A DNA stretch of 64,000 bases from Secundilactobacillus silagincola. Lineage in GTDB: Bacteria; Bacillota; Bacilli; Lactobacillales; Lactobacillaceae. This document shows, one piece after another, positions 34,433 through 43,113 of the stretch (position 1 is the stretch's first letter; each line of letters opens with the position of its first letter). Made by a program: the position numbers and the translations under genes. The notes under the pieces were generated by a model. That model saw only the letters and a program-made list of their open reading frames with translations. It searched no databases and had not been told where the DNA came from. The stretch covers positions 124,001 through 188,000 of the forward strand of contig NZ_BCMJ01000004.1 in assembly GCF_002583405.1 (NCBI RefSeq), read 5' to 3'.

Positions 34433-35407
34433 ATGGTCACTATCAAAGACATCGCAAAGCTCGCCGGTGTGACCCCTTCAACGGTATCCCGGGTACTCAA
34501 CCACGCCGGTGGCTATAACGATAAAACCAAAACTAAAATCGAACAAATCGCAGCCTCACTCCACTATCAAAAAAACGAAGCCGCATCAAACCTAGTCGCT
34601 AAAACTTCAAACTTGATTGGGGTCATCATTACTGACTCTAAATCCAGTTTTGCTTCCCCCATCATCGATAGTGTGGAAGATACTGCGTACGCGCACGATA
34701 TCCGCATCTTGCTGGCACACTGCGGTTTAAACGACCCCAAGCGCCTACGCTTTTGCCTTGATCTCATGGCTGGTCAGAAAGTCAGCGGTATTATTTCCGT
34801 AGCTGTACAGTTTGATGATGATAATCTAAACTACCTAGAATCCATTAATATCCCGTTGATCTCGCTAAACGTGACCGTCCCACATCATCCTTCGATTGAA
34901 ATTGATGACGTTCAAGCCGCTCACGATGCCACCACGTTTCTCATTAACCGTCATTATCGCAAAATTGCTTTAGTGGCCGTTGATCATAGTGACCCACAGA
35001 CCGGTATCAAGCGAATCACCGGCTATAAAAAAGCGCTGGCAGAAGCTCATATTTCGCTTGATCCTGACTTGATTGTTAAAGGCGACTTCTCCTTTGAAGC
35101 TGGCGTTAAAGCTGCTAAACACTTATTAAGCGGCGATGATTGGCCAGATGCAATTTTTGCTGCCAGTGACGATGCTGCAGCGGGCGTGCTATCTTACGCT
35201 TATACCCATCACATCAAGGTTCCTGGGAAATTAGCCGTACTTGGTTTTGATGATTCTCACGTTGCTCAAATCGTGACACCAGCTCTAACCACCGTTAAAC
35301 AGCCCTTTTCAGAAATGGGACGACTGGCCGTGCAAAAAATTATGGCGCATGATCTTGCTGAGAATGTGACGGTACCTTATGAGATACTAACGAGAGACTC
35401 TGTCTAA
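34433..35407 (+). CDS. LacI-family sugar regulator
   Basis: 324 residues. The N-terminal helix-turn-helix and hinge (TIKDIAKLAGVTPSTVSRVLNH, residues 3-24) is followed by a periplasmic-binding-protein-like sugar domain (about 60-320) ending in FSEMGRLAVQKI. Divergent from the GH13 glucosidase, with the 14-bp palindrome at 34294 as likely operator. The ligand is presumably a glucoside hydrolysed by that enzyme. GAGGTGA precedes the ATG. Confidence 0.92.
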   Translation: MVTIKDIAKLAGVTPSTVSRVLNHAGGYNDKTKTKIEQIAASLHYQKNEAASNLVAKTSNLIGVIITDSKSSFASPIIDSVEDTAYAHDIRILLAHCGLNDPKRLRFCLDLMAGQKVSGIISVAVQFDDDNLNYLESINIPLISLNVTVPHHPSIEIDDVQAAHDATTFLINRHYRKIALVAVDHSDPQTGIKRITGYKKALAEAHISLDPDLIVKGDFSFEAGVKAAKHLLSGDDWPDAIFAASDDAAAGVLSYAYTHHIKVPGKLAVLGFDDSHVAQIVTPALTTVKQPFSEMGRLAVQKIMAHDLAENVTVPYEILTRDSV

Positions 35408-35412
35408 GAAGT

Positions 35413-35512
35413 CGTGACAGAAGTTTATTCCTGACATTTAATGCAAATAATACAAATAATGCCTATTCTGAAAAATCAGAATAGGCATTATTTAGATTAA
35501 ATTCATCTACCA
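35413..35512. repeat. R2 palindromic repeat, degenerate copy acting as terminator
   Basis: Diverged outer arms (GTGACAG..TTTATTCCTG and ATTCATCTACCAAG) enclose a perfect inner hairpin AATAATGCCTATTCTGA/TCAGAATAGGCATTATT. It directly follows the LacI gene. Confidence 0.75.
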
Positions 35513-35544
35513 AGTCAGTTATATCACCATTTTCCAAAACGTGT

Positions 35545-35625
35545 TCAAACAAGCAGACAGCTGCATGTAAAGGACCCCCAGCACAAATCCCAAACCCATG
35601 GTCTTTCCTTTCACTTTGCTGAAAT
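35545..35625 (-). repeat. R1 hairpin repeat, degenerate copy
   Basis: AACAAGCAGACAGCTGCATGTAA and CAAATCCCAAACCC recall the first arm and core of R1, but the second arm has decayed (GGTCTTTCCTTTCACTTTGC). Confidence 0.5.
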
Positions 35626-35630
35626 ATGCT

Positions 35631-35735
35631 CAAACAAGCAGAGAGTTGCAAATAAGGCCACAGGCAACAGAAATCCAAACCCGGGATTTCCGTTGCCTGT
35701 GGCCTTATTCTCCACTCTCTAAACGCTTGTTTTCA
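35631..35735 (-). repeat. R1 hairpin repeat, full copy 5
   Basis: CAAACAAGC..GAGAG pairs with CTCTC..GCTTGTTT; the variable arm AATAAGGCCACAGGCAAC pairs perfectly with GTTGCCTGTGGCCTTATT; core AAATCCAAACCCGGGATTT. It ends 14 bases before the RNase Y stop codon, on its downstream side. Confidence 0.9.
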
Positions 35736-35748
35736 CACTCTATTTCAT

Positions 35749-37338
35749 TTACGCCCTTTTTTTCTTCTTTTTACCCGGCTTATCACCAACGTACTCAACG
35801 GCTCGCAGTTCACGAATCGTTGTAACCTTGATTTTGCCTGGATAAGTCAATTCGTCTTCAATCTGATTCTTCACGTTTTCCGTCAATTCAGCACTGGCTT
35901 CATCATCCAGCACCTTTGGCTTAACCACGATTCGAATCTCTCGACCAGCTTGAATAGCGTAACTTTCTTGAACACCTTTTTGATCGTTAGCAATCTTTTC
36001 CAAACTGTGCAAGCGATTGATATACTCTTCAACTGACTCACTTCTGGCACCAGGACGGGAACCTGACACGGCATCCGCTATGGCAACCAATATTGAAATT
36101 GGTGAAGTTGCTTCAACGTCACCATGGTGAGCAGCAATCGCATTGATTACAATTGGATCTTCACCATAAGCTTTGGCTAAAGCTACCCCAATTTCCACAT
36201 GAGTCCCTTCGATTTCGTGATCAATAGCTTTCCCGATATCATGTAGGAGGCCAGCTCGTTTAGCTAAACGAACGTCCTCACCTAATTCGACAGCCATGAC
36301 CCCTGTCATCTGAGCAACTTCAATGGAGTGATTCAAAACGTTTTGACCGTATGACGTTCTAAACTTCAAACGACCAATAATCTTCATAAAGTCTGGGTGC
36401 ATAAAACCAATCTTTAACATGCTGACGGTTCGTTCACCAGTCTGGCGAAGATCCTTCAGTACGTCGTTTTGGGCAGTTTGCACCTGTTTTTCAATTGCAG
36501 CGGCCGTAATTTTACGGGAAGCCAACAAGCTCTCAATTGCGATACGCGTCGTCTCACGCCGAATTGGATCATGGGTACTGATCAGCAACAAGTTCGGCTG
36601 CTCAGGATCAAAAACCAAATCGGTACCAGTCAACGATTCTAGTAAACGAATATGCTGACCATCACGACCAATCAGCTTACTCTTCGTTTCATTAGTAGGT
36701 ACCAAAACAGAGTGTTCTGCGTGTTCACGGGGCCAGTCTACTGGTCCGCGTTGAATCGATTCAATAATCAGATTACGAGCAGATTTATCCGCGGACGCTT
36801 CAGCGTTATCCGTCAGCTCACGAACCGTCACATCTTCTTCTTGCTCAAGGTTACGAGCCGTTTCTTGTCGAATGTGATCCTTCGCTTCGTTGATCGTTAA
36901 CTCAGCGCGTGTAGCCACTTCGTTTTGACGGTCAACAAATAACTGGCGCGCCTGACTTTTCGTTTCTGTCAGATGGGTTTGATCGTCATTCAGTGCAGTC
37001 TGCGTTTCTTCAATCGCAGCTTGCCGCTGGTTTAACCGTTCCTCCATCTGTTTCAGTGTCACCTGACGCTGTTCAGTTCGTTTCAAACGATTTTCAGTCT
37101 CGGTCTGCTGATCTGCTAACTCGGCTTCAGTTGCTTGCCGATCTTCTTGAATCTTCGCTTTCGCTTCAGTGAGATATTTTGTTGCTTGCTGTTCCGCGTC
37201 TTTACGCGCGGACTCCCGAAGTGCCGCTGCTTGTCGGGCTGCTTCATCAACTTCGTGCTGGTGCTTTTGACGGCGTAAAATAAAGCCCGCCAACAGGCCA
37301 ATCACGAGGGTGGCAACCACGATAATCGTATCAATCAT
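35749..37338 (-). CDS. rny: Ribonuclease Y
   Basis: 529 residues; membrane-bound endoribonuclease that starts mRNA decay. An N-terminal membrane helix (2-20) is followed by a long coiled coil rich in Gln/Glu/Lys (about 25-200), a KH RNA-binding domain (about 215-275; IGRDGQHIRLLE), and the HD metal domain (HSIEVAQMTGVM, LLHDIGKAIDHE, AAHHGD). Order and length match RNase Y. The short basic KKKKKRA tail is unusual. Followed by an R1 hairpin that might also serve as a transcript end. Confidence 0.95.
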   Translation of the reverse strand: MIDTIIVVATLVIGLLAGFILRRQKHQHEVDEAARQAAALRESARKDAEQQATKYLTEAKAKIQEDRQATEAELADQQTETENRLKRTEQRQVTLKQMEERLNQRQAAIEETQTALNDDQTHLTETKSQARQLFVDRQNEVATRAELTINEAKDHIRQETARNLEQEEDVTVRELTDNAEASADKSARNLIIESIQRGPVDWPREHAEHSVLVPTNETKSKLIGRDGQHIRLLESLTGTDLVFDPEQPNLLLISTHDPIRRETTRIAIESLLASRKITAAAIEKQVQTAQNDVLKDLRQTGERTVSMLKIGFMHPDFMKIIGRLKFRTSYGQNVLNHSIEVAQMTGVMAVELGEDVRLAKRAGLLHDIGKAIDHEIEGTHVEIGVALAKAYGEDPIVINAIAAHHGDVEATSPISILVAIADAVSGSRPGARSESVEEYINRLHSLEKIANDQKGVQESYAIQAGREIRIVVKPKVLDDEASAELTENVKNQIEDELTYPGKIKVTTIRELRAVEYVGDKPGKKKKKRA

Positions 37339-37390
37339 GTCGGCACTTCCTCAATCTATAGTTTCGATATACGTTTGTTATTATACGCTA

Positions 37391-38068
37391 TTACGCGTCA
37401 TTTCTAAAGCGACTGGTCAAGTAAATCACTAGCAGACCAGCTGCGTTTAAGAACAGAACCGTCCACATTACCAGATCCGCACTCATTCTTAAACAAGCCA
37501 TTGCAGAGATACTAGCTCCCACCACAAACGTTAGGAGTGTCGCCACTAACCATAAGCACTTAGAACGAGCAGCACGATCATGTTCAATTAGCCAATGATA
37601 TAGCGACACCATCATGTTCTTCGTGTTCCCAGTCATAATTCCATTATTGACCGTTGTATCCTTAACTTCACGAAAACTTGTCAGTTCGTATCCTGATAAC
37701 CAGCCTAAAATAAAAATCAGTACCAGCTCGCTGAACCACTTCTGACCCAGTGCAGCAATCAGCAGTGTGACTACTACAATACTCATTAACCACAAGTAAC
37801 GCTGTCTTAAATCCCGTTTATTATTCAGCCAGCTTAACGCGGCCTGTGCCACAAAGCAGCCCAGCGCAAAACCTACCCAGATAGGCAAGCAGACCCACGC
37901 TTGACCAATGCCACCACGGGCAAATTTCACCGCGAAAACAACCAGGTTACCAGTCTGTGCGCTGGCAAAGGTTTCGTTATGCGCAATATACGTATAGGCA
38001 TCAACGGCTCCCATTGAAAAGGTCGCTAGAAAGGTCAGCCAGCTAAATGAAGCTCGATTTGTAGCCAT
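37391..38068 (-). CDS. YoaK-family (DUF1275) membrane protein
   Basis: 225 residues with six hydrophobic segments. The opening FLATFSMGAVDAYTYIAHNETFASAQTGNLV and the later NNGIMTGNTKNM match the YoaK/DUF1275 family of small integral membrane proteins, whose function is not established. The second ATG (38068) gives normal spacing to GGGGG. It lies between the RNase Y and alpha/beta-hydrolase genes on the same strand and may be co-transcribed with the latter (46-base gap). Confidence 0.85.
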   Translation of the reverse strand: MATNRASFSWLTFLATFSMGAVDAYTYIAHNETFASAQTGNLVVFAVKFARGGIGQAWVCLPIWVGFALGCFVAQAALSWLNNKRDLRQRYLWLMSIVVVTLLIAALGQKWFSELVLIFILGWLSGYELTSFREVKDTTVNNGIMTGNTKNMMVSLYHWLIEHDRAARSKCLWLVATLLTFVVGASISAMACLRMSADLVMWTVLFLNAAGLLVIYLTSRFRNDA

Positions 38069-38114
38069 TAGCAACATCCCCCTAAAAAGATATCTGGCTA
38101 AATTATAGCATTTA

Positions 38115-39059
38115 CTAATTAAAGTACCGGTCTAAAAAGGCTTTAACCGTACTCCGATATAGTGCAGGAGCGTGCTCATATGATTTCGCATGTTTAGCGC
38201 CATTCACCAGCAGCAATCGCTTTGGTCCCTTATCCGCTTTATACAGCGGATAAACCATCCGTGTTGGCACGAAGGTGTCACTTGTGCCGTGAATAAATAA
38301 CATTGGTTTATGGTTTTTAGCAACTTGTTTCAGCGCACTAGCCTGTTTGAAGGTATATCCGTTCTTAAGGTAATTAATCCCGCTGACTACGGGGACTAAC
38401 GGATATTCTGGAATATTGTACATTGATTTGGCCTGATATTTAATTTCATCATAAATACTAGTATAACCACAGTCTTCAATGTAGGCTTTCACCTGTTTAG
38501 GCGTCTTTTCGCCACTGACCATCATGGTAGTCGCACCGCCCATGCTAGTCCCAAACACCACGATTTGTGACTGTGGCCCGTTTTTGCGAATAACCTGTTT
38601 GATCCATTTCAGGTAGTCCAGTCGGTCAGGCCAGCCATAGCCAATGTAATTACCTTGGCTCTTACCGGCACCACGATCATCTGGTAACAGTACGTTGTAT
38701 CCGAGTTCGTGAAACAACCCTGCGTATTCCCCCATCTTGTCACTGCTGCCACCAAAACCATGGGCAATCACGATAGTTTTATTGGTTTGCTTACTTGCGG
38801 GTACGTAATTAGCCACTAATTTAAAATGTTTAGTAGCCGAAGTTTCGTGCCAAACCAGTTTCTTAGTGCCGCGATACCAACTTTTTTCGTGGTATAACGG
38901 GTCACTTTTCTTAATGGTGTTACTGTTATTAATAAAGGTCTTTTTACCACGAGCAACCGCCATATTATAGAAGTAATAACCTGCTGAACCAATTCCAATA
39001 CAGATAACACCGACCACGATCAAAATACCGATCAGCCAGTGTTTTAAACGCTTATTCAC
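38115..39059 (-). CDS. Membrane-anchored alpha/beta hydrolase
   Basis: 314 residues. One N-terminal membrane helix (about 8-28) anchors an outward-facing alpha/beta-hydrolase domain: oxyanion segment AHGFGG, nucleophile elbow FGTSMGGA, acid in HGTSDTFVP and His in NGAKHAKS. DDRGAGKS fits the prolyl-oligopeptidase/BAAT-like branch common in lactobacilli. The GTG at 39059 is chosen because GAGG lies nine bases upstream; an ATG at 39074 has no ribosome site. Substrate is unknown; esterase or cell-surface amidase activity is possible. Confidence 0.82.
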   Translation of the reverse strand: MNKRLKHWLIGILIVVGVICIGIGSAGYYFYNMAVARGKKTFINNSNTIKKSDPLYHEKSWYRGTKKLVWHETSATKHFKLVANYVPASKQTNKTIVIAHGFGGSSDKMGEYAGLFHELGYNVLLPDDRGAGKSQGNYIGYGWPDRLDYLKWIKQVIRKNGPQSQIVVFGTSMGGATTMMVSGEKTPKQVKAYIEDCGYTSIYDEIKYQAKSMYNIPEYPLVPVVSGINYLKNGYTFKQASALKQVAKNHKPMLFIHGTSDTFVPTRMVYPLYKADKGPKRLLLVNGAKHAKSYEHAPALYRSTVKAFLDRYFN

Positions 39060-39209
39060 TTTTCTGCACCTCATTCTTCAAAAGTATACGAGGTTTATCA
39101 TACCATATCGCATGTGGGACTTAAATTGAACAAACCACTATGCAAAATCTAAACCAACACCCACAAAACGCTCCGTTAGGGTTACAATAGTAGATAAGAG
39201 GTGATGTGC

Positions 39210-39650
39210 ATGTTTTCCGAACGACTCCGGGCGTTGCGCCGTGGTCAAGATTTAACGCTGGGCCAGTTGGCAACCGCCTTAAATCAATTATTTAAACCAG
39301 ATAAGGAACATCGAAATACCGCAGCTCAAATTGGTAATTGGGAGCGTGGCATCCGGGTTCCTTCTTACATGGAAGTCCGCAAATTAGCAGAATTTTTTGA
39401 TGTTACCATGGACTATCTAGCCGGTAAATCCGAACGCGATGAATACGACTTGGACCGGTTATTTTTGTCCGGTAAAGAACTGAAATTTGGCGAAAAAGCC
39501 TTATCATCCGATGATCGTTACGCCATCTATCAACTGATGAACGGCTACATTCACGGCCGTTCCCGTCGCCTGGATACTAACGATGAGAACACCCCCATTA
39601 CCCATCAAGAATCACTGGAACTTGGGCTTGATAACGATAAGCAAAATTAA
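39210..39650 (+). CDS. XRE-family helix-turn-helix regulator
   Basis: 146 residues. The HTH occupies about 3-65 (LRALRRGQDLTLGQLATALN.., then IGNWERGIRVPSYMEVRKLAEFFDVTMDYLAGKS), the typical Cro/CI layout ending with the DYLxGxS signature. The C-terminal 75 residues are polar and unassigned. ATG 39210 has AGAGGTG upstream. It stands alone; an R2 palindrome follows and may terminate it. Target unknown. Confidence 0.85.
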   Translation: MFSERLRALRRGQDLTLGQLATALNQLFKPDKEHRNTAAQIGNWERGIRVPSYMEVRKLAEFFDVTMDYLAGKSERDEYDLDRLFLSGKELKFGEKALSSDDRYAIYQLMNGYIHGRSRRLDTNDENTPITHQESLELGLDNDKQN

Positions 39651-39765
39651 AACAGAACGAGGCTGTGCTATCAGTCTATATTGGCAAGTATTTCAATCAA
39701 TTTTGAGCTGTAAATAGTTAACACTGTACTTTAGCTCTACACGTCACTATAGCCTAATTACGCGA

Positions 39766-39871
39766 TAAAACTCAGATTCCGGCCATTTAACGCAAATAAT
39801 GCCTACTCCGCAAGAATCGCGGAATAGGCATTATTCACGTTAAATTCTGGAATCTACCGAGTTTTGTCACA
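39766..39871. repeat. R2 palindromic repeat, copy 3
   Basis: Outer arm AAAACTCAGATTCC pairs with GGAATCTACCGAGTTTT; TTTAACG pairs with CGTTAAA; inner AATAATGCCTACTCCG pairs with CGGAATAGGCATTATT (one mismatch). Between the XRE gene and the methyltransferase-like gene. Confidence 0.88.
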
Positions 39872-39898
39872 GCTTGTTTATGTCTGGAGGTCCCTTTT

Positions 39899-40747
39899 TT
39901 GAATCCAAAACAAAAGAAAAAACTACTGAAACGCGCGCGCAGTCAGCATACTGCTAAACCATCAGATTACATTGCAACCATGGAACGATACAACAGTCTG
40001 TTTGCTGATTTCCCAACGATCAAAATTCTGATCAACAATGTTCTCCAAGCTGACCGCTTGCTCAAACAGGGTCTTTTACCACAAACCCTGCCAAAACTAT
40101 TACTGCCTGATAATACTCAGGATGTCATTTTCAAACAACTCAACGAAACATTCCCAGCTGGCGATCCTGCTGGTGATAAACGTTGGGATCAATTATCGAA
40201 TGCCCTGCCTGATCTGGATAAAAAGCTGCGCAGCTTCCGTGATTATCTCGAAGAAACTTACGGGATGTGGGCCTATATCTCAGCACCAGTGGCTAAAGAT
40301 CTAGCCGATTTCGTTAACGGCCGACCAACACTAGAAGTCATGGCCGGTAACGGATACGTTTCGAAAGGATTGCGTCAAAACGGTCAAACCGTCATTACCA
40401 CTGACTCGAAGGACTGGACCAAGGAAAACGAAACGGGCAAGCATCCCGTAACTGACATTGAACAGCTTACGGCTAGTGATGCCTTCACTAAATATCAGGA
40501 CCAAGTCGATGTCATTATCATGGTGTGGTCCCCAGATGGTTTGGAAATAGACTGGCAGCTGTTGCAGCAAATCCGTGCAGCTGATAAGGATTACGACTTT
40601 ATTGTGATTGGTGAGAAAGATGGCGCAACCGATTCGAAAGTCTTCTGGCAGAATGCGCAGCTGTTAGATACCCCAGCAGTAAAAGCACTGAACAAGCATT
40701 TTAATCAGTTTGATTTGATTCATGATCAAGTTTATTTAGTAAAATAA
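39899..40747 (+). CDS. Putative SAM-dependent methyltransferase
   Basis: 282 residues from a TTG start behind TGGAGG. The C-terminal half looks like a class I methyltransferase: PTLEVMAGNGYVSKGL (near 146-161) as the SAM loop, VITTDSKDW as the acidic second strand, and VDVIIMVWSPDG in the place of motif IV. The N-terminal 125 residues are helical and unassigned. I do not recognise the substrate. It is monocistronic, ending at a strong terminator. Confidence 0.65.
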   Translation: MNPKQKKKLLKRARSQHTAKPSDYIATMERYNSLFADFPTIKILINNVLQADRLLKQGLLPQTLPKLLLPDNTQDVIFKQLNETFPAGDPAGDKRWDQLSNALPDLDKKLRSFRDYLEETYGMWAYISAPVAKDLADFVNGRPTLEVMAGNGYVSKGLRQNGQTVITTDSKDWTKENETGKHPVTDIEQLTASDAFTKYQDQVDVIIMVWSPDGLEIDWQLLQQIRAADKDYDFIVIGEKDGATDSKVFWQNAQLLDTPAVKALNKHFNQFDLIHDQVYLVK

Positions 40748-40786
40748 AAAAGAAGCCGAGATTTTCAATCTTCTCAGCTTCTTTTA
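40748..40786. terminator. Bidirectional terminator
   Basis: AAAGAAGCcGAGA pairs with TCTTCTCAGCTTCTTT between the convergent methyltransferase-like and maltose phosphorylase genes. Confidence 0.85.
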
Positions 40787-40796
40787 TTTTTATCTA

Positions 40797-43055
40797 CTAA
40801 TCCTTAAGTTCAACTTGCTTGCCTGCTAAATCAACAGTCAATGGGTCCCCTGACAAAAGCGTGAGGTTAGTCCCATTTTGATCAACTCGGACTTGAATTG
40901 AACGTCCCCGGAATTGAATCCGGAATTTATAACTGTTCCACTTCTTAGGGAGGAAGGGTGCGAAGTGTAATTGGTCATTGCGAACCCGCATACCAGCGAA
41001 TCCTTGAACGATAGCTAACCAGCCACCAGTCATTGAAGTGATATGCAGACCGTCTACCGTATCGTTGTTGTAGTTATCAAGATCCAAACGAGCAGTCCGT
41101 TCGTACATCTTAACAGCCTTATCTTCGTAGTGCAGATCAGCCGCCAAAATAGAATGGATAGCTGCAGACAGACTAGATTCGTGCACAGTCAATGGTTCAT
41201 AGAAGTCAAAGTTCGCCTTCTTTTGTGCTGGTGTAAAGTCATCAATAAAGTCCCAAACACCTTGTAGCACGTCACCTTGCTTGATGTAAGGCGAACGCAA
41301 GATCTTGTCCCATGACCAGTGCTGATTGATTGGTAATTGATCAGCAGGAATGGACGAAACCGGCTTAAGATCCTTATCCAAGAAACCATCATGCTGCACG
41401 AAAATTCCAAGTTTCTTGTCCTCTGGTAAGTAGAACCGATCAATGATATCTTGCCAGTGCTTCTTTTCGTCTTCAGAAACGCCCAACTTCTTGGCTACTT
41501 CTGGAGAAACTTGGTCTAAAATCTCTAAAGTGTACTGCAACGTCCACTTAGCCAGATAGTTGGTGTACCAGTTATTATCAACGTTGTTTTCGTATTCGTC
41601 AGGTCCAGTAACACCGTGAATCATGTATTTCTGATTGCGTTCGCTAAAGTGAACCCGGTCAGCCCAGAACCGAGAAATTTCGGTCAATACTTTGCTGCCT
41701 TCGTTCAATACATAGCTCTTATCGCCGGTGTAACGCGTGTAATTATAGATAGCAAAAGCAATATCGCCATTTCGGTGAATTTCTTCAAAGGTGATCTCCC
41801 ACTCGTTGTGGCATTCGATCCCGTTGAAGGTCACCATTGGGAATAAAGCACCTTTCAGTCCTTGTTCCTTGGCATTGACGTAAGCACCATCTAACTGTTG
41901 GTAACGATACATTAACAGGTTACGAGTTACCTTAGGATCCGTAATTCCCAGATAGACGGGAACGGCAAAGGCTTCGGTATCCCAGTAAGTTGCACCACCG
42001 TACTTTTCACCAGTGAACCCTTTTGGCCCAATGTTTAAGCGGCTATCTTCACCATAATAAGTGGAGAACAGCTGGAAGAGGTTAAATCGAATACCCTGTT
42101 GTGATTCAGTGTCGCCATCGATTTCAACGTCGGACTTTTCCCAACGATCAGCCCAGATCTTAGCATGAGTAGCAAATAAATCATCATATGAAATCGCAGC
42201 TACCTTACCACTAAGTTCATTCATAGCAGCTTCCAGCTTATCTTGAGTATCATAATCACGGGAAGTGACAACGGTGATCCGTTTGGTGATAACCGTACTC
42301 TGGTTAGGGGCTAATTCACCGCTAAATTGGTTAACGACTTCTTTATCATTTGGCTGGTCAACTTTTTCAACATCTAAATCAGCTTCGTTAGTCATCTTGA
42401 TGCCAACAGTAAACCGTGGTGTGCCAAACGGATTTTCTTTGGTAATCGCAACAATCGAACCATCAGTTGAATTCTGTTGGGTTTTAAGAACATCCCAGAA
42501 ACGTTCGTCATAGTTGGCGTCTTCGTTTTGAACGTCAGCATCCAAGGCTGATTTAAACATCACCTTCACCGCATCGTTACTCTTGTTAGTGGCTGTAACG
42601 CGAATACCGACAAGTTCCTTATTAGCAACACTGATGAACCGTTCGAAGTTCATAGCGATGGCATGACCGTTTTTGGTGACCGTGAAGGAACGGGTCAACT
42701 TGGACTGTTTCATGTCCAGATTCAATTCAAAATCCGAAACCTTATCTTTAGCCAGATCAATGGGTTCGCCATCGATCAAAACGTTCAATTTAATAAAGTT
42801 GATTGCGTTGATAACCTTACCAAAGTACTTAGGATAGCCATTCTTCCACCAGCCAACCCGAGTCTTATCAGGGAACCAAACACCGCCAAGGTAAATTCCC
42901 TTTAAGGTGTCGCCTGAGTAGTTTTCTTCAAAAAATCCGCGCATCCCCATGTATTCGTTACCTAAACTGGTCATTGATTCTTGAAGGCGCTTGTCTTCAG
43001 GATCTAATTTATGAGTAACAATATTCCAGGGGGTGACTTCAAAAGTTCGTTTCAT
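40797..43055 (-). CDS. mapA: Maltose phosphorylase, GH65 family
   Basis: 752 residues; converts maltose and phosphate to beta-glucose 1-phosphate and glucose in the cytosol, saving ATP. The N-terminal beta-sandwich (GNEYMGMRGFFEENYSGDTLKG), the (alpha/alpha)6 barrel with YWDTEAFAVP, the catalytic-acid segment HGVTGPDEYENN (Glu near 485), and the HESSLSAAIHSILAA phosphate-site loop are all present. Length is typical. It is the second gene after the MFS transporter (58-base gap) in a LacI- and CcpA-controlled operon. No beta-phosphoglucomutase is in this window, although that enzyme is needed downstream. Confidence 0.95.
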   Translation of the reverse strand: MKRTFEVTPWNIVTHKLDPEDKRLQESMTSLGNEYMGMRGFFEENYSGDTLKGIYLGGVWFPDKTRVGWWKNGYPKYFGKVINAINFIKLNVLIDGEPIDLAKDKVSDFELNLDMKQSKLTRSFTVTKNGHAIAMNFERFISVANKELVGIRVTATNKSNDAVKVMFKSALDADVQNEDANYDERFWDVLKTQQNSTDGSIVAITKENPFGTPRFTVGIKMTNEADLDVEKVDQPNDKEVVNQFSGELAPNQSTVITKRITVVTSRDYDTQDKLEAAMNELSGKVAAISYDDLFATHAKIWADRWEKSDVEIDGDTESQQGIRFNLFQLFSTYYGEDSRLNIGPKGFTGEKYGGATYWDTEAFAVPVYLGITDPKVTRNLLMYRYQQLDGAYVNAKEQGLKGALFPMVTFNGIECHNEWEITFEEIHRNGDIAFAIYNYTRYTGDKSYVLNEGSKVLTEISRFWADRVHFSERNQKYMIHGVTGPDEYENNVDNNWYTNYLAKWTLQYTLEILDQVSPEVAKKLGVSEDEKKHWQDIIDRFYLPEDKKLGIFVQHDGFLDKDLKPVSSIPADQLPINQHWSWDKILRSPYIKQGDVLQGVWDFIDDFTPAQKKANFDFYEPLTVHESSLSAAIHSILAADLHYEDKAVKMYERTARLDLDNYNNDTVDGLHITSMTGGWLAIVQGFAGMRVRNDQLHFAPFLPKKWNSYKFRIQFRGRSIQVRVDQNGTNLTLLSGDPLTVDLAGKQVELKD

Positions 43056-43113
43056 ATTGGGATAGTCCTCCTTGTTAACTTATGCACTGAGTTTTAATGA
43101 ACATTTTTGCAAA

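Noticed and set aside
35463-35678. Reading frames of 60-75 codons across the R1/R2 repeats near 35.6 kb
   Set aside because: They arise from palindromic repeat DNA and have no translation signals; similar frames appear wherever R1 is present.
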